DNA of 64,000 bases, taken from contig JAGIBN010000003.1 in the NCBI GenBank assembly GCA_017744315.1, positions 496,001-560,000 on the forward strand, in the 5' to 3' direction. Positions 8,718-19,469 of the stretch are shown piece by piece. Under the pieces are notes generated by a model that searched no databases, was not told the DNA's origin, and saw nothing but the letters and a program-made list of their open reading frames with translations. Position numbers and translations under genes: made by a program. Each line of letters starts with the position of its first letter. Position 1 is the stretch's first letter. The DNA is from Porphyrobacter sp. (GTDB lineage Bacteria > Pseudomonadota > Alphaproteobacteria > Sphingomonadales > Sphingomonadaceae).

Positions 8718-9493
8718 ACCTCACTGCCGAAATCGCTCTCGCCCACCGCCTCGCCGACGCCGCTCGCGAGGCCATCCGGCCGCACTTCCGTACGCCCGTC
8801 GATGCGGAGCGAAAAGGGGATGCCACGCCCGTGACCATCGCCGATCGTTCGGCCGAGGAAGCGATGCGCCGTATTCTCACGGCCGAAGTCCCGCAGGATG
8901 GAATTCACGGCGAGGAGTTCGGAGTGAGCGAGGGCCGCTCGGGACGTCAGTGGGTGCTCGATCCGGTGGACGGCACTTGCGCCTTCCTCGCCGGACGGGC
9001 GACGTTTGGGACCTTGATCGCGCTGCTGGTGGACGGCTTTCCGGTCCTTGGTGTGATCGACCAGCCGATTCTCGGCGAACGCTGGCTGGGCGTTGCTGGG
9101 CAACCGACCACGCTCAACGGCCAGCCGGTCTCGACCCGGACCTGTCGCCAGCTTTCTGACGCCACGATCGCCACCACCGGCCCCCAGTACTTCACTAATG
9201 AAGAGGGCGACCAGTTCATGGCGCTGGCCCAGAAGACCGACCACAAGCGCATGGTCATGGGCGGAGACTGCTACAACTATGCCCTGCTTGCGACAGGCTT
9301 CGTCGATGTGGTTTGCGAGAGCGGCCTGAAGCTTCACGATTTCGCCGCCCTTGTGCCGGTCGTGGAAGGGGCCGGCGGCCTGATGTGCGACTGGAACGGC
9401 GAGCCGCTACATGCAGCCTCCGATGGTCACGTCCTGGCGATCGGCGATCCGGCGCGGCTGGAAGATGTGCTCGAGGCGTTGGGCGGACACTGA
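8714..9493 (+). CDS. hisN: Inositol-monophosphatase family enzyme, probably histidinol-phosphatase
   Basis: Metal-dependent phosphatase of the IMPase superfamily, 259 residues. The metal-binding motifs are present: HGEEFG (the Glu ligand) and WVLDPVDGTCAFLAG (Asp-Pro-X-Asp-Gly), then GDCYNYALLATGFVDVV and KLHDFAALVPVVEGAGG near the C terminus. The sequence style matches HisN-type histidinol-phosphatases of alphaproteobacteria, which replace HisB in histidine synthesis. Being next to prs, which makes the histidine precursor PRPP, fits this. The start overlaps the stop of the cupin gene. A general inositol phosphatase cannot be fully excluded. Confidence 0.85.
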   Translation: MNLTAEIALAHRLADAAREAIRPHFRTPVDAERKGDATPVTIADRSAEEAMRRILTAEVPQDGIHGEEFGVSEGRSGRQWVLDPVDGTCAFLAGRATFGTLIALLVDGFPVLGVIDQPILGERWLGVAGQPTTLNGQPVSTRTCRQLSDATIATTGPQYFTNEEGDQFMALAQKTDHKRMVMGGDCYNYALLATGFVDVVCESGLKLHDFAALVPVVEGAGGLMCDWNGEPLHAASDGHVLAIGDPARLEDVLEALGGH

Positions 9494-9497
9494 AGCC

Positions 9498-10487
9498 TTA
9501 ACTTTCGCGCGCGGCAGCCCTTTCGGCGCGCGCGCGTATCATCTCGAGAAGGTTCATTTCGAGATCGCCGAGGAATAGCTCTCCCCACAAGCTCGCGTAG
9601 CTGTTGAACGGCGTCCGGGCGATGTAACGTGTCTCCAGCGTCAGAAGATGCTTGCCGTTGGGCAGCGGGGAGAGCGTGTATCCGCCATCCAACACCTGCA
9701 AATACGTGCTGTCCGGACGAAGGTGGCGATCCGTGAACTCCCATCCTTCGCTGCCGTCGAAGTCGAAACGCCAGTGTATTTTGCGCCCTGGCAGCCATTG
9801 GGTCACGATCTCGCGGAACGCGACATCGTGTTCCCAGCTCGCGAAACGGATGCTCCCAGGCCCCTTGCCCGAGAGCCTCGCTGATAGCGGACGAGGAACT
9901 CCCAGCAGGTCCTGCGTCACGTTCCAGCGACCTTCGTCCTCATGAACGTCGGGTATGCCTTCCATCAGCGGCCAGACGAGATCGGCTGATGCGTCGATGA
10001 TGATCTCGCGGCGTACGGAATAGGTGGCTTCCGGAACGGGCAGAGCGGCTTCGATCGGCATGAGAACTAGCGGCAGGGCGAGAATGGCCGGCGAAAGGAA
10101 TACTGCCGCTTCGTCGACCTGGTCTCGCTTGCGCAGGCGAAAGGCAAGATGTGCCCCAAGCAATCCGCTTATCAGCCATACCGGTGCAAGCATGGCGATA
10201 CAGACCGCTCCTTCCTGAAGAAGGAAGGCCGCTATCACTATCATTCCGATGAAGAGCCAGAGAGGCACCAGAAGGTAGAAACGGCGGCGCCGACCGGCCA
10301 GCGGATCGGCTACGTAGCAGACGAAGGCGCTGATTGCCGCGGGTTGGATCAGGGCGAATGAAATCGAAACGAAGCCGGTGTCGGGCCGTGCCCAATCGAC
10401 GAGCGCGTAGCAGAGCAGCGCATAGACCCCGGCAATGCCGATTGCCGCGATGATACGCAGGATACTTGTCCGTTTGTCGCTTTCCAC
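9498..10487 (-). CDS. Membrane protein with C-terminal SRPBCC-like domain
   Basis: A 329-residue protein of unknown function. The N-terminal half has about four membrane segments (roughly residues 10-30, 40-60, 70-92 and 95-115, then a further hydrophobic stretch at 130-150). The C-terminal half (about 155-329) resembles the START/SRPBCC fold that binds hydrophobic ligands, starting REIIIDASADLVWPLMEGIPD, with WLPGRKIHWRFDF further on. It is convergent with hisN, four bases away. Membership in SRPBCC is inferred from the pattern typical of the polyketide-cyclase/dehydrase family. Confidence 0.65.
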   Translation of the reverse strand: MESDKRTSILRIIAAIGIAGVYALLCYALVDWARPDTGFVSISFALIQPAAISAFVCYVADPLAGRRRRFYLLVPLWLFIGMIVIAAFLLQEGAVCIAMLAPVWLISGLLGAHLAFRLRKRDQVDEAAVFLSPAILALPLVLMPIEAALPVPEATYSVRREIIIDASADLVWPLMEGIPDVHEDEGRWNVTQDLLGVPRPLSARLSGKGPGSIRFASWEHDVAFREIVTQWLPGRKIHWRFDFDGSEGWEFTDRHLRPDSTYLQVLDGGYTLSPLPNGKHLLTLETRYIARTPFNSYASLWGELFLGDLEMNLLEMIRARAERAAARES

Positions 10488-10552
10488 TCAACGCCCCCTG
10501 CGTCCGGAATAGCTGTTTCCCGACGCAGGGCAATTCGTGGAGAATACCGATC

Positions 10553-10969
10553 CTATTCCGTCTTCGGCCCGCCGATCGACCAGGTGAAACCGAACGGATC
10601 CTCGACCTGGCCATAGCGGTCGCCCCAGAACTGGTTCTCGAGCGGGAACACGACTTTGGCGCCGGCAGCCACCGCCTTGTCCCAGGCGACGTCCGCGTCG
10701 GGGACCTGGAGGTGCAAGGTCAGACCGCCGGGAGGCGGGGCGGCCGCGCCGTCACGGTATTCGGGGAAGTCGTCGTTGAGCATCAGCGAGCCGCCGTTGA
10801 TCGATAGGTGCGAATGCATCAACCGCTTCCCGTCGTCGGCGAACTGGCGCATCTGCTCTGCTGCGCCGAATGCCTGCTCGTAGAACTTCACCGCTTCGGT
10901 TCCGCGGCCATCGCGAATCGTCAGGTGAGCGGTTATGCCGCTCGCCGGGCCCTGGTTCTCACCTTCCAT
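10553..10969 (-). CDS. VOC-family protein (PhnB/glyoxalase-like)
   Basis: Start chosen at 10969 ([16 protein letters not shown]), with GGAGAGAGACG directly upstream; the longer frame to 11101 lacks a good ribosome site. The 138-residue protein is a vicinal-oxygen-chelate fold of the PhnB-like group: [22 protein letters not shown] near the N terminus, [19 protein letters not shown] in the middle and [16 protein letters not shown] near the end. Such proteins include demethylmenaquinone-methyltransferase-like and antibiotic-resistance-like members, but no substrate can be assigned here. Confidence 0.85.
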   Translation of the reverse strand: MEGENQGPASGITAHLTIRDGRGTEAVKFYEQAFGAAEQMRQFADDGKRLMHSHLSINGGSLMLNDDFPEYRDGAAAPPPGGLTLHLQVPDADVAWDKAVAAGAKVVFPLENQFWGDRYGQVEDPFGFTWSIGGPKTE

Positions 10970-11175
10970 CGTCTCTCTCCCCGAGTCGGACAGGTGCGTG
11001 GTGTAGCATCCCGCGTCAGCGACGGGGAAACCCTTCCGAGAGGGCAACTCGGCCTTGCCATTGCCATCGCTTGAGCCTAAGGGCGCCCGCTTCACAGACA
11101 CGTAATCATCGGCCGGCCTGGCTCACATGGGCTGCCAGGGCTGGTTTGGACGTGTCCCTGAACAAGGAGACGAAA

Positions 11176-11379
11176 ATGCCCAAGCTGAAGACCAAGAGCG
11201 GTGTGAAGAAGCGCTTCAAGATCACCGCCACCGGCAAGGTCAAGCATGGTGTCGCTGGTAAGCGCCACCGCCTGATCAGCCACAACGCGAAGTACATCCG
11301 CCAGAACCGTGGCACCACGGTGATCGCCGACGCTGATGCGAAGACGATCAAGAAGTGGGCCCCCTACGGCCTCGATTGA
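11176..11379 (+). CDS. rpmI: 50S ribosomal protein L35
   Basis: Structural protein of the large ribosomal subunit, 67 residues, starting [17 protein letters not shown]. It is very basic with the typical [11 protein letters not shown]-like tail. AAGGAGACGAAA upstream is a strong ribosome site and settles the start. It lies 29 bases before rplT, the conserved pair. The usual upstream partner infC is not in this window; the preceding gene is on the opposite strand, so the pair has its own promoter between about 10,970 and 11,175. Confidence 0.98.
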   Translation: MPKLKTKSGVKKRFKITATGKVKHGVAGKRHRLISHNAKYIRQNRGTTVIADADAKTIKKWAPYGLD

Positions 11380-11408
11380 GCCCGGTTTAGAGACAGGAGT
11401 ATTTCGAC

Positions 11409-11768
11409 ATGTCCCGTATCAAGCGTGGCGTAACCACCCGCCAGAAGCACAAGCGGATTCTCGACCAGGCCAAGGGCTATCGCGGTCGCCGCAAGAACAC
11501 CATCCGCGTCGCTCGTCAGGCGGTCGAGAAGGCTGGGCAGTATGCCTACCGCGACCGCAAGGTGAAGAAGCGGACTTTCCGCGCCCTGTGGATCCAGCGC
11601 ATCAACGCTGCCGTCCGTGCGGAAGGCCTCAGCTACTCGCAGTTCATCCACGGCGCCAAGCTCGCCGGGATCGAACTGGACCGTAAGGTCATGGCCGACC
11701 TGGCGATGAACGAAGGCGGCGCGTTCGCTTCGATCATCCAGCAGGCGAAGGCCGCTCTTCCGGCCTAA
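11409..11768 (+). CDS. rplT: 50S ribosomal protein L20
   Basis: Large-subunit protein that binds 23S rRNA early in assembly and in many bacteria represses its own rpmI-rplT message. The 119 residues start [18 protein letters not shown] and contain the conserved [11 protein letters not shown] and [11 protein letters not shown] motifs. AGACAGGAG precedes the start. A strong intrinsic terminator follows 22 bases after the stop, which closes the two-gene operon. I did not find a recognisable L20-binding mimic in the short leader. Confidence 0.98.
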   Translation: MSRIKRGVTTRQKHKRILDQAKGYRGRRKNTIRVARQAVEKAGQYAYRDRKVKKRTFRALWIQRINAAVRAEGLSYSQFIHGAKLAGIELDRKVMADLAMNEGGAFASIIQQAKAALPA

Positions 11769-11790
11769 GGCCGAAGCGACGGTTAAAGCA

Positions 11791-11830
11791 GAAGGGCGTG
11801 GACGGGATGCCGTCCGCGCCCTTCTCTTTT
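11791..11830 (+). terminator. Rho-independent terminator after rplT
   Basis: The stem GAAGGGCG...GGACGG pairs with CCGTCC...CGCCCTTC around a short GAT loop, followed by CTCTTTT. Position and strand fit the end of the rpmI-rplT operon. Confidence 0.85.
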
Positions 11831-12001
11831 GGGCGGCTCCGGGGAATCCTGTAAAACCTTCTCGGGGTTTTTACTGAGTTGCGCTGGGGAATTATCGAGG
11901 CTTGTCAGTAACGAGCTTATATTCTCATAAGCACGAACGAACTCTCTCGTTCGTCCGGCTAACCAGCCGTGCAATTCTTGGGGTCCGGGTCGCAAGGGGC
12001 A

Positions 12002-12913
12002 ATGAAGGCCGATTTCCCCATTGCTGTGCAGTTTTATCGCCTGTCGAAGGCGATCGAACCCTATTTCACGGCGCTCTATGCCACCACCGTCGATTGCGCG
12101 TCGGGCGATCTGATCGAAGACTGCCTCCACCCCGAATGGGCCGCGCTCCGGTTCACCGAAGGGCCGCCACCGATCGCTTGCATTGGCGTGGGCGAACTGC
12201 AGCCTCAGTGGCCGTTCGTGGCCAACGGCCCGACCAGCAAGGCGATCAACTTCGGCGTTACCCGGTCCCGCGTGTGGGGTCTGGGCCTGCAACCCGCCGG
12301 CTGGGCGAAATTCATCGATGAGCCCGCCAACCATCTGAGCGACCGCACCGTCGACGGGATGGAGCACCCGGCGTTCTCGCTGTTCCGGCCGATTCACGAC
12401 ATCGTTCAGGGGGCCGGGGGCGACGCGGAGCTCATCGCCAGCAGCATGAACGATTATCTCATGCGGCTCGCAAGCCGACCGGTACCGCAGGAGACGCAGA
12501 TCATCGCCTGCCAGGCCGCCCTGCGCGATCCCGACATGGCCAATGTCGTCGAACTCGGCGAACGTCTCGGCATGAACCCCCGCTCGCTCGAACGGTTCTG
12601 CAGCCGCTACTTCGGCTTCCCGCCGAAAGTGCTGCTCCGTCGGCAGCGCTTCCTTCGCAGCCTGGCGCAGTACATGCTGGATCCGACGCACAACTGGAGC
12701 AGCGCGCTCGACGGGCAATATTTCGACCAGGCCCAGTTCGTGCGCGACTTCCGTTCGTTCATGGGCATCACGCCGACGGAGTACGCGGAGAGGCCGCACC
12801 CGATCCTTGAGAAGATCATGGCTCAGCGCATGGCGGACCAGGGCGCGGCGCCCGAAACGGATCTGCCGACCGTGCTGCGCTATACTTCCGAGCCGGGCGC
12901 GATTGGCGAATAG
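12002..12913 (+). CDS. AraC-type helix-turn-helix transcriptional regulator
   Basis: DNA-binding regulator of about 303 residues. The start at 12002 ([14 protein letters not shown]) has AAGGGG a few bases upstream; the longer frame from 11969 is less likely. The C-terminal third carries the double helix-turn-helix of AraC proteins: [19 protein letters not shown], then [18 protein letters not shown], and [18 protein letters not shown] (the second helix and signature). The N-terminal 170 residues are a sensor of unknown ligand, similar to uncharacterised sphingomonad AraC proteins. It is transcribed toward pheS, 40 bases away, but probably regulates something else. Confidence 0.85.
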   Translation: MKADFPIAVQFYRLSKAIEPYFTALYATTVDCASGDLIEDCLHPEWAALRFTEGPPPIACIGVGELQPQWPFVANGPTSKAINFGVTRSRVWGLGLQPAGWAKFIDEPANHLSDRTVDGMEHPAFSLFRPIHDIVQGAGGDAELIASSMNDYLMRLASRPVPQETQIIACQAALRDPDMANVVELGERLGMNPRSLERFCSRYFGFPPKVLLRRQRFLRSLAQYMLDPTHNWSSALDGQYFDQAQFVRDFRSFMGITPTEYAERPHPILEKIMAQRMADQGAAPETDLPTVLRYTSEPGAIGE

Positions 12914-12953
12914 GGGTTGGGGCTGCGCGCTCCGCCCGCTACAGGCGCGCGCG

Positions 12954-14054
12954 ATGACTGATTATACCGCTCTCGAAAATGACGCCCGGACGCGGATCGA
13001 CAGCGCGGCAGACCTGACCGCGTTGGAGGCCTTGCGCGTTGAGTTTCTCGGCAAGCAGGGGAGCATCTCCGCGCTGCTCAAGACGCTTGGGGCGATGAGC
13101 CCCGATGAGCGGCAGGAGAAGGGCCCGCAGATCCAGGGCCTGCGCCAGTCGGTCACCGACGCGCTGACGGCGCGCAAGGACGCGATGGAAGCGGCCGAGC
13201 TCGAGACCCGGCTGGCTGCAGAGACGCTCGACCTTTCGCTTCCGGCTCCGGAGGCCCAGCGCGGATCGGTTCATCCGGTCAGCCAGGTGATGGATGAACT
13301 GGCGGAGATCTTCGCCGATCTTGGCTTCAGCGTCGCCACCGGTCCGGAAATCGAAAACGACTGGTACAACTTCACAGCGCTCAACATGCCTGAGAGCCAT
13401 CCCGCCCGGGCGATGCACGACACCTTCTATTTCCCCGACGCGGCGGACAACGGCGGACGCATGCTGCTGCGAACGCATACCTCGCCGGTCCAGGTCCGGA
13501 CCATGATGGCCGAGGGCGCGCCAGTGCGGATCATCGCGCCTGGCCGGGTCTACCGTTCGGATTCCGACGCCACCCACACGCCGATGTTCCATCAGGTCGA
13601 AGGCCTGGTGATCGACCGCGACATTCACCTCGGCCATCTCAAGTGGACGCTCGAGACCTTCCTCAAGGCCTTCTTCGAGCGCGACGACATCGTGCTGCGG
13701 CTGCGGCCGAGCTACTTCCCGTTCACCGAGCCTTCGGTGGAGGCGGACGTCGGCTTCGCGATCGAGAACGGCCGCCGTGTGCTCGGCGGCAATGGCGATG
13801 CGCCGGGCCATGGCTGGATGGAGCTGCTCGGCTCGGGCATGGTCAACCGCCGGGTCATCGAGATGTGCGGTCTCGATGCCAACGAGTGGCAGGGTTTCGC
13901 ATTCGGCATAGGCGTCGATCGCCTGGCCATGCTCAAGTACGGGATGGATGACTTGCGGGCGTTCTTCGACGGCGATGTGCGCTGGCTGTCGCACTATGGC
14001 TTCTCGTTCCTCGACCAGCCGACGCTTTCCGGCGGCGTAGGAGCGCGGGTATGA
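12954..14054 (+). CDS. pheS: Phenylalanine--tRNA ligase alpha subunit
   Basis: Catalytic subunit of the heterotetrameric class II phenylalanyl-tRNA synthetase, 366 residues from the ATG at 12954 ([15 protein letters not shown]). An N-terminal coiled coil (about residues 1-85) that contacts tRNA precedes the class II core with motif 2 ([19 protein letters not shown]) and motif 3 ([18 protein letters not shown]) near the C terminus. Its TGA overlaps the ATG of pheT, so the subunits are translationally coupled. The longer reading frame upstream reaches into the araC-like gene and is not needed. Confidence 0.98.
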   Translation: MTDYTALENDARTRIDSAADLTALEALRVEFLGKQGSISALLKTLGAMSPDERQEKGPQIQGLRQSVTDALTARKDAMEAAELETRLAAETLDLSLPAPEAQRGSVHPVSQVMDELAEIFADLGFSVATGPEIENDWYNFTALNMPESHPARAMHDTFYFPDAADNGGRMLLRTHTSPVQVRTMMAEGAPVRIIAPGRVYRSDSDATHTPMFHQVEGLVIDRDIHLGHLKWTLETFLKAFFERDDIVLRLRPSYFPFTEPSVEADVGFAIENGRRVLGGNGDAPGHGWMELLGSGMVNRRVIEMCGLDANEWQGFAFGIGVDRLAMLKYGMDDLRAFFDGDVRWLSHYGFSFLDQPTLSGGVGARV

Positions 14055-16444
14055 AGTTCTCGCTCACCTGGCTCAAGCAGTACCTGGACACCGAAGCCAC
14101 CGCCGCCGAAGTCGCGGCCCGGCTCAACGCGCTGGGCATCGAGGTCGAGGGGCTCGAAGATCCGGCCGACAAGCTCGCCGGCTTCCGCATCGCCAAAGTC
14201 CTCACCGCCGCTCCGCACCCGGACGCCGACAAGCTCCAGGTCCTGACGGTCGACACGGGCGACGGCAATCCGCTGCAAGTCGTGTGCGGGGCACCGAACG
14301 CGCATGCGGGAATGAAGGGCGTGCTCGGGCTTCCGGGCGCGGTCGTGCCCGCGAACGGCATGCAGCTGCGCAAGAGCGCGATCCGCGGCGTCGAAAGCAA
14401 CGGCATGATGTGCTCGACGCGTGAGCTTGAGCTCGGCGAAGATCACGACGGCATTATCGAATTGCCCGAAGATGCGCCGGTCGGCGCTTCCTTCGCCGAA
14501 TACCACGGCACGAGCCCGGTGTTCGATGTGGCCATCACGCCCAACCGGCCTGACTGCATGGGCGTCTACGGCATTGCTCGCGATCTCGCCGCCGCAGGTC
14601 TCGGCACCCTGAAGTCGCTGGAGGTAGAGGCTGTTCCCGGGACATTCTCTTGCCCCGTCGAAATTCGTACTGACGACCCGGAAGGCTGTCCCGCCTTTTA
14701 CGGTCGAGTGATCCGCGGCGTGAAGAATGGCGCCTCGCCGGAGTGGATGCAGTCCGCCCTTCGCGATGCCGGACAGCGGCCGATTTCGGCCCTGGTCGAT
14801 ATCACCAATTATCTGATGCTCGGCGTCGGGCGGCCTGCGCACGTCTATGACCTCGCCAAGTTGACCGGTGCTGTCGTGGCGCGCCGCGCAAAGGATGGCG
14901 AGCAGGTTCTCGCCCTCAACGAGAAGACTTACGAGCTCGACAGCTCGATGACCGTCATCGCCGACGACAGCGGCGTGCACGACATCGCCGGGATCATGGG
15001 CGGCGAACATTCGGGCGTGTCGGAAGGCACCACCGACGTCTTGCTCGAGATCGCCTACTTCGATCCCGAGCGGATCGGCACCAGCGGCCGCTCGCTTGGT
15101 CTTGCCAGCGATGCCCGCACCCGGTTCGAACGGGGCGTTGACCCCGCCTTTCTCGATGGCGGCCTTGAGTTGCTGACCGCGCTGATCCTCGAGATCTGCG
15201 GCGGCGAAGCTTCGGACGTGGTCCGTGCCGGCTCACCGCCGATGGACACCGCCATCGTGGCCTACGATCCCGCGCTGGCCGAACGGCTCGGCGGCGTGGC
15301 CATTCCGGAAGCCGACCAGCGCGCGATCCTCGAAAGGCTCGGCTTCAAGGTGGGTGCGGAGTGGACGGTCACCGCCCCGACCTGGCGCCCCGATGTCGAC
15401 GGTGCGCCGGACATCGTCGAGGAAGTCGTGCGTGTTCACGGCCTCGATCAGGTCGCGAGCGTGGCCTTGCCCAAAGTTGATGGCGTGGCGCGCCCCACCG
15501 CGACCCCGCAGCAGCAGTTGGAGCGGCGCCTGCGTCGCGCAGCGGCTGCGCGCGGAGCGAACGAGGCGGTCACCTGGTCCTTCCTGCCGCAGGCTCATGC
15601 CGACCATTTCGCGGATGGGAACGGAGGCCTGTGGGTGCTTGAGAACCCGATCAGCGAGGACATGAAGGCCATGCGCCCCTCGCTGCTACCGGGGCTGCTC
15701 GCGGCGGCGAAGCGCAATATCGACCGCGGTGCGGCTGGCGTGCGGCTGTTCGAGATCGGCCGTCGCTACCTGCGCGGCGACGCCGGTGCGAGTGACGAGC
15801 GCGCCAGCATCGCGGTTCTGCTCGCCGGTGAAAAGCAGTCGCGGGGCTGGGCCAGTGGCAAGGCCGTCACGTTTGACGCGTTCGACGCGAAGGCTGAGGC
15901 CGTGGCGCTGCTGACGGAGGCCGGTGCACCGGTCGAAAAGCTCCAGGTGATGGGAGACGCGGGGCCGCAGTTCCATCCGGGCCAGTCGGCTACGTTGCGC
16001 CTTGGACCCAAGACGGTTCTCGCGCGCTTCGGCACGCTTCATCCGCGCACGCTGGCTGCCTTCGACATCGAAGGGCCTGTCGTGGCTGCGGAACTGTTCC
16101 TTGACGCCATTCCGGCGAAGAAGAACGGCGGCGCCTTCGCTCGCACGCTCTATGCCCCGCCTGCTCTCCAGGCGGTGACGCGCGACTTCGCGTTCCTCGT
16201 CCCGGTCGAACTGGCGGCGGGCGACCTGCTGCGCACGATCAAGGGCGCGGACAAGACCAACATCATCGACGCCCGCCTGTTCGACGACTTCCGCGGCAGC
16301 GGCGTGCCGGAAGGGCAGAAGTCCCTGGCGATCGAGGTCACGCTCCAGCCGGGCGAGAAGAGCTATACCGACGCGGATCTGAAGGCGATTGCCGATAGCG
16401 TGGTCGCGGCAGCGGCCAAGCTCGGAGCCGGCCTGCGGGGATGA
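14051..16444 (+). CDS. pheT: Phenylalanine--tRNA ligase beta subunit
   Basis: Editing and tRNA-binding subunit, 797 residues, full length. Visible domains are the N-terminal tRNA-binding OB fold (about residues 40-150, with [18 protein letters not shown]), the B3/B4 editing domain ([36 protein letters not shown]), the B5 domain, and a C-terminal ferredoxin-like anticodon-binding domain ([14 protein letters not shown]). It overlaps pheS upstream and an aldose-epimerase gene downstream, each by ATGA, so all three are likely one transcript. Confidence 0.98.
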   Translation: MKFSLTWLKQYLDTEATAAEVAARLNALGIEVEGLEDPADKLAGFRIAKVLTAAPHPDADKLQVLTVDTGDGNPLQVVCGAPNAHAGMKGVLGLPGAVVPANGMQLRKSAIRGVESNGMMCSTRELELGEDHDGIIELPEDAPVGASFAEYHGTSPVFDVAITPNRPDCMGVYGIARDLAAAGLGTLKSLEVEAVPGTFSCPVEIRTDDPEGCPAFYGRVIRGVKNGASPEWMQSALRDAGQRPISALVDITNYLMLGVGRPAHVYDLAKLTGAVVARRAKDGEQVLALNEKTYELDSSMTVIADDSGVHDIAGIMGGEHSGVSEGTTDVLLEIAYFDPERIGTSGRSLGLASDARTRFERGVDPAFLDGGLELLTALILEICGGEASDVVRAGSPPMDTAIVAYDPALAERLGGVAIPEADQRAILERLGFKVGAEWTVTAPTWRPDVDGAPDIVEEVVRVHGLDQVASVALPKVDGVARPTATPQQQLERRLRRAAAARGANEAVTWSFLPQAHADHFADGNGGLWVLENPISEDMKAMRPSLLPGLLAAAKRNIDRGAAGVRLFEIGRRYLRGDAGASDERASIAVLLAGEKQSRGWASGKAVTFDAFDAKAEAVALLTEAGAPVEKLQVMGDAGPQFHPGQSATLRLGPKTVLARFGTLHPRTLAAFDIEGPVVAAELFLDAIPAKKNGGAFARTLYAPPALQAVTRDFAFLVPVELAAGDLLRTIKGADKTNIIDARLFDDFRGSGVPEGQKSLAIEVTLQPGEKSYTDADLKAIADSVVAAAAKLGAGLRG

Positions 16445-17316
16445 CCGAGCGCGTCGCGATAGCCTCGGAAGAGCTGTCCGCGCGGATCGATCCTCATGGG
16501 GCGGAGCTGTGGTCCCTGACGGACCGGCAAGGCCGCGAGTATATGACCAACGCCGACCCGGCGTTCTGGTCGGGTCATGCTCCGCTGCTGTTTCCAATCG
16601 TCGGAGCGCTCAACGGCGGGCGCTATCGGCTGGGCGGTTTGGACTATGCCTTGCCCAAGCACGGTTTCGCTCGAGCGAGTCCTTTCGAGCTGGTCGAGCA
16701 TTCGGGCTCGCTCGCGCGGTTCAGACTGTCGGACAGTCCGCCGATCCGCGCGGCCTATCCGTTCGCGTTCGTGCTGGAGGTGGCGTTTGCCCTCGACGGG
16801 CCGATGCTGTCGATGACCGCCACGGTGCGCAATCCTGGCCCTGAGCCGCTGCCGTTCAGCTTCGGCTTTCACCCGGCCTTCGCCTGGCCGCTGCCGGGCG
16901 CTATGGCCAAGGAAGACCACGCGATTACTTTCGCTGCCGACGAGCTGCAGGATATCCGGCGCATCGATGCCGACGGGCTGGTCGCGCGAAGCGAAGCCAC
17001 ACCGATTAGGGACCGACAGCTCCCGCTTTCGCCCGATCTGTTCGCAGACGATGCATTGATCTGGGATGAGCTGACCAGCCGAAGCCTCAGCTACGGTGCC
17101 CCCGACAGTACCACGCTCGATATCGCCTTCCCCGACACGCCGATGCTCGGGGTCTGGCAGAAGCCGGGCGCGAGCTACATCTGCATCGAGCCGTGGGCGG
17201 GCATCGCCGACCCTGCCGGCTTCGCGGGCGACTTCCGCACTAAACCCGGCGTGATGGAGCTGGCGCCAGGTGCCGAGCGCAGCTTCCGCATGGACGTAAC
17301 CGTGCGGCCCCGGTAG
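16441..17316 (+). CDS. Aldose 1-epimerase family protein
   Basis: Galactose-mutarotase-fold protein of 291 residues, probably cytoplasmic (no signal peptide). Features of the LacX/YeaD-like group are FGFHPAFAWPLPGA (the active-site His) and KHGFARASPFEL near residue 80, with Glu in YICIEPWAGIADP near the end. It interconverts sugar anomers, but the actual sugar is unknown. It overlaps the pheT stop by four bases and ends 11 bases before prfC, so it is probably co-transcribed with pheST for convenience rather than function. Confidence 0.85.
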   Translation: MTERVAIASEELSARIDPHGAELWSLTDRQGREYMTNADPAFWSGHAPLLFPIVGALNGGRYRLGGLDYALPKHGFARASPFELVEHSGSLARFRLSDSPPIRAAYPFAFVLEVAFALDGPMLSMTATVRNPGPEPLPFSFGFHPAFAWPLPGAMAKEDHAITFAADELQDIRRIDADGLVARSEATPIRDRQLPLSPDLFADDALIWDELTSRSLSYGAPDSTTLDIAFPDTPMLGVWQKPGASYICIEPWAGIADPAGFAGDFRTKPGVMELAPGAERSFRMDVTVRPR

Positions 17317-17327
17317 GGGCGCGGCCC

Positions 17328-18851
17328 ATGACTTCCAACCGCCGCACCTTCGCGATCATCTCGCACCCTGACGCGGGTAAGACGACCCTTACCGAGAAGC
17401 TGCTGCTGCAAGGCGGCGCGATCCACCTTGCCGGCGAGGTGAAAGCCCGCGGTGCCGCGCGCCGGGCGCGTTCGGACTGGATGAAGATCGAACAGCAGCG
17501 CGGCATCTCGGTCACCAGCTCGGTCATGACCTTCGAGCGCGATGGGGTGACCTTCAACCTTCTCGACACGCCGGGCCACGAAGACTTCTCGGAAGACACA
17601 TACCGCACCCTGACCGCGGTCGACTCCGCGATCATGGTGATCGACGCCGCCAAGGGCATCGAACCGCAGACCCGCAAGCTGTTCGAGGTCTGCCGCCTGC
17701 GTTCGGTGCCGATCATCACCTTCGTCAATAAGGTCGACCGCGAGGGCAAGCCGGTCTTCGACTTGCTCGATGAAGTGGCCGACACCCTGGCGCTCGACGT
17801 CAGCCCGCAGTCCTGGCCGATCGGGATGGGCGGCGTGTTCGAAGGCGTGATGGATTTCGGCACCGGCGAGATCAGCCGCCCGGAAGGTCCGAGCAAGGAG
17901 TTCCTCGGCAAACGCGATGCCGACGTGGAACTGACCGGTCACATGGCCGAGGAAGTGGAGCTGGCGCAGCACGGCTATCCTGAGTTCGACCTCGAAGCCT
18001 ATCGCCATGGCGACCTTACGCCGGTCTACTTCGGCTCGGCGCTCAAGAACTTCGGCGTGACCGAGTTGATCGAGGCTATCGCCCGCTTCGCCCCGCCGCC
18101 GCGACCGCAGCCTTCGGAGGCCGGCCCGATCGAACCGAGCTTCGACGAAGTCACCGGCTTCGTGTTCAAGGTCCAGGCCAACATGGACCCGCAGCACCGC
18201 GATCGCATTGCGTTCATGCGCATGGTCTCAGGCACCTTCAAGCGCGGGATGAAGCTGATCCCCTCGGGTCTCGGCAAGCCGATCGCGGTGCATTCGCCGA
18301 TCCTGTTTTTTGCCCAGGACCGCGAGCTGGCGGACACCGCCGAGGCCGGCGACATCATCGGCATTCCCAACCATGGGACCCTGCGTGTCGGCGATACCCT
18401 GTCGGAGAAGAACCAGGTCCGCTTCACCGGTCTGCCGAACTTCGCCCCGGAAATCCTGCGGCGCGTTCAGCTCAAGGACCCGACCAAGACCAAGCAGCTG
18501 CGCAAGGCGCTCGACGACTTGAGCGAAGAGGGCGTGATCCAGGTGTTCTATCCCGACATCGGCGGACAGTGGATCGTTGGCGTGGTCGGCCAGCTGCAGC
18601 TCGATGTGCTGATCTCGCGGCTCTCGGCCGAATACAAGGTCGAGGCATCGTTGGAAGCATCGCCCTTCGCTACAGCTCGATGGCTCAAAGGCTCGCCCGA
18701 AGCGATCAAGACCTTCGAGGAATTCAACCGGGCCAACCTCGCGCGCGACCGCGACGGCGATCCGGTGTTCATGGCCAAGTCGGCCTGGGACGTCGGCTAC
18801 CAGCAGGAAAAGAATCCCGACCTCACCTTTGGCGCGACCAAGGAGCGCTGA
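17328..18851 (+). CDS. prfC: Peptide chain release factor 3
   Basis: GTPase that recycles RF1 and RF2 after translation termination. The 507 residues show the G1 loop SHPDAGKTTLTEKLL, a switch region SDWMKIEQQRGISVTSS, G3 DTPGHEDFSEDT and G4 NKVDRE, followed by the beta-barrel domain and the RF3 C-terminal domain (GVVGQLQLDVLISRLSAEY). Length is close to the usual 520-530. Downstream lies a PNPOx-family gene 36 bases away. Confidence 0.97.
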   Translation: MTSNRRTFAIISHPDAGKTTLTEKLLLQGGAIHLAGEVKARGAARRARSDWMKIEQQRGISVTSSVMTFERDGVTFNLLDTPGHEDFSEDTYRTLTAVDSAIMVIDAAKGIEPQTRKLFEVCRLRSVPIITFVNKVDREGKPVFDLLDEVADTLALDVSPQSWPIGMGGVFEGVMDFGTGEISRPEGPSKEFLGKRDADVELTGHMAEEVELAQHGYPEFDLEAYRHGDLTPVYFGSALKNFGVTELIEAIARFAPPPRPQPSEAGPIEPSFDEVTGFVFKVQANMDPQHRDRIAFMRMVSGTFKRGMKLIPSGLGKPIAVHSPILFFAQDRELADTAEAGDIIGIPNHGTLRVGDTLSEKNQVRFTGLPNFAPEILRRVQLKDPTKTKQLRKALDDLSEEGVIQVFYPDIGGQWIVGVVGQLQLDVLISRLSAEYKVEASLEASPFATARWLKGSPEAIKTFEEFNRANLARDRDGDPVFMAKSAWDVGYQQEKNPDLTFGATKER

Positions 18852-18887
18852 CTTGCAGTCGCCCGCCGGGTGGCATAGCCCGGGGGC

Positions 18888-19463
18888 ATGGCCGAGTTCT
18901 TCGAAGAGCTGAACGACAGGCACGCGGCGATGATCGCCGCGCAGCCGGTGTTCTTCGTCGCCACCGCTGCTCAGGATGCGCGGATCAACCTCAGCCCTAA
19001 GGGCTACGACTGCTTCCGCATCCTCTCCCCCCGGCGAGTGGCCTATCTCGACCTCGGCGGCTCGGGGAACGAGACCAATGCCCACTTGCTCGCCGACGGG
19101 CGGATCACCCTGATGTTCTGCAACTTCCAGCAGCCCGCGCTGATCTTGCGGATCTACGGCCGGGGAGAGCCGGTGGTGCCGTGGGATCGCGGCTGGGACG
19201 AGCTTGCACCTCACTTCACCATGCTCCCCGGGACGCGGCAGATCTTCGATATCCAGGTGGAGAGCGTGCAGACCAGTTGCGGTTACGGCGTTCCCATCAT
19301 GGAACTTGAGCGCGAACGCCCGACGCTGCTCAAGCATCACGCGCAGGCCGACCCGAGAGAATGGGCTGGCAAGTACCGGACCCGGCGGGAGAGCATCGAC
19401 GGACTGCCCGCCCGCGCCACCGATCGCTATATTGCCGGCGATCCGGGCACCATTCCCGAATAG
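18888..19463 (+). CDS. Pyridoxamine 5'-phosphate oxidase family protein
   Basis: Split-barrel flavin-binding protein of 191 residues starting MAEFFEELNDRHAAM. The pattern FFVATAAQDARINLSPKG and YLDLGGSGNETNAHLLADG is typical of the PNPOx-like general-stress or F420/FMN oxidoreductase group. It is not the vitamin B6 oxidase PdxH, being shorter and lacking its substrate residues. It lies between prfC and an exonuclease-family gene with short gaps, probably one transcript. Confidence 0.8.
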   Translation: MAEFFEELNDRHAAMIAAQPVFFVATAAQDARINLSPKGYDCFRILSPRRVAYLDLGGSGNETNAHLLADGRITLMFCNFQQPALILRIYGRGEPVVPWDRGWDELAPHFTMLPGTRQIFDIQVESVQTSCGYGVPIMELERERPTLLKHHAQADPREWAGKYRTRRESIDGLPARATDRYIAGDPGTIPE

Positions 19464-19469
19464 CGAGCG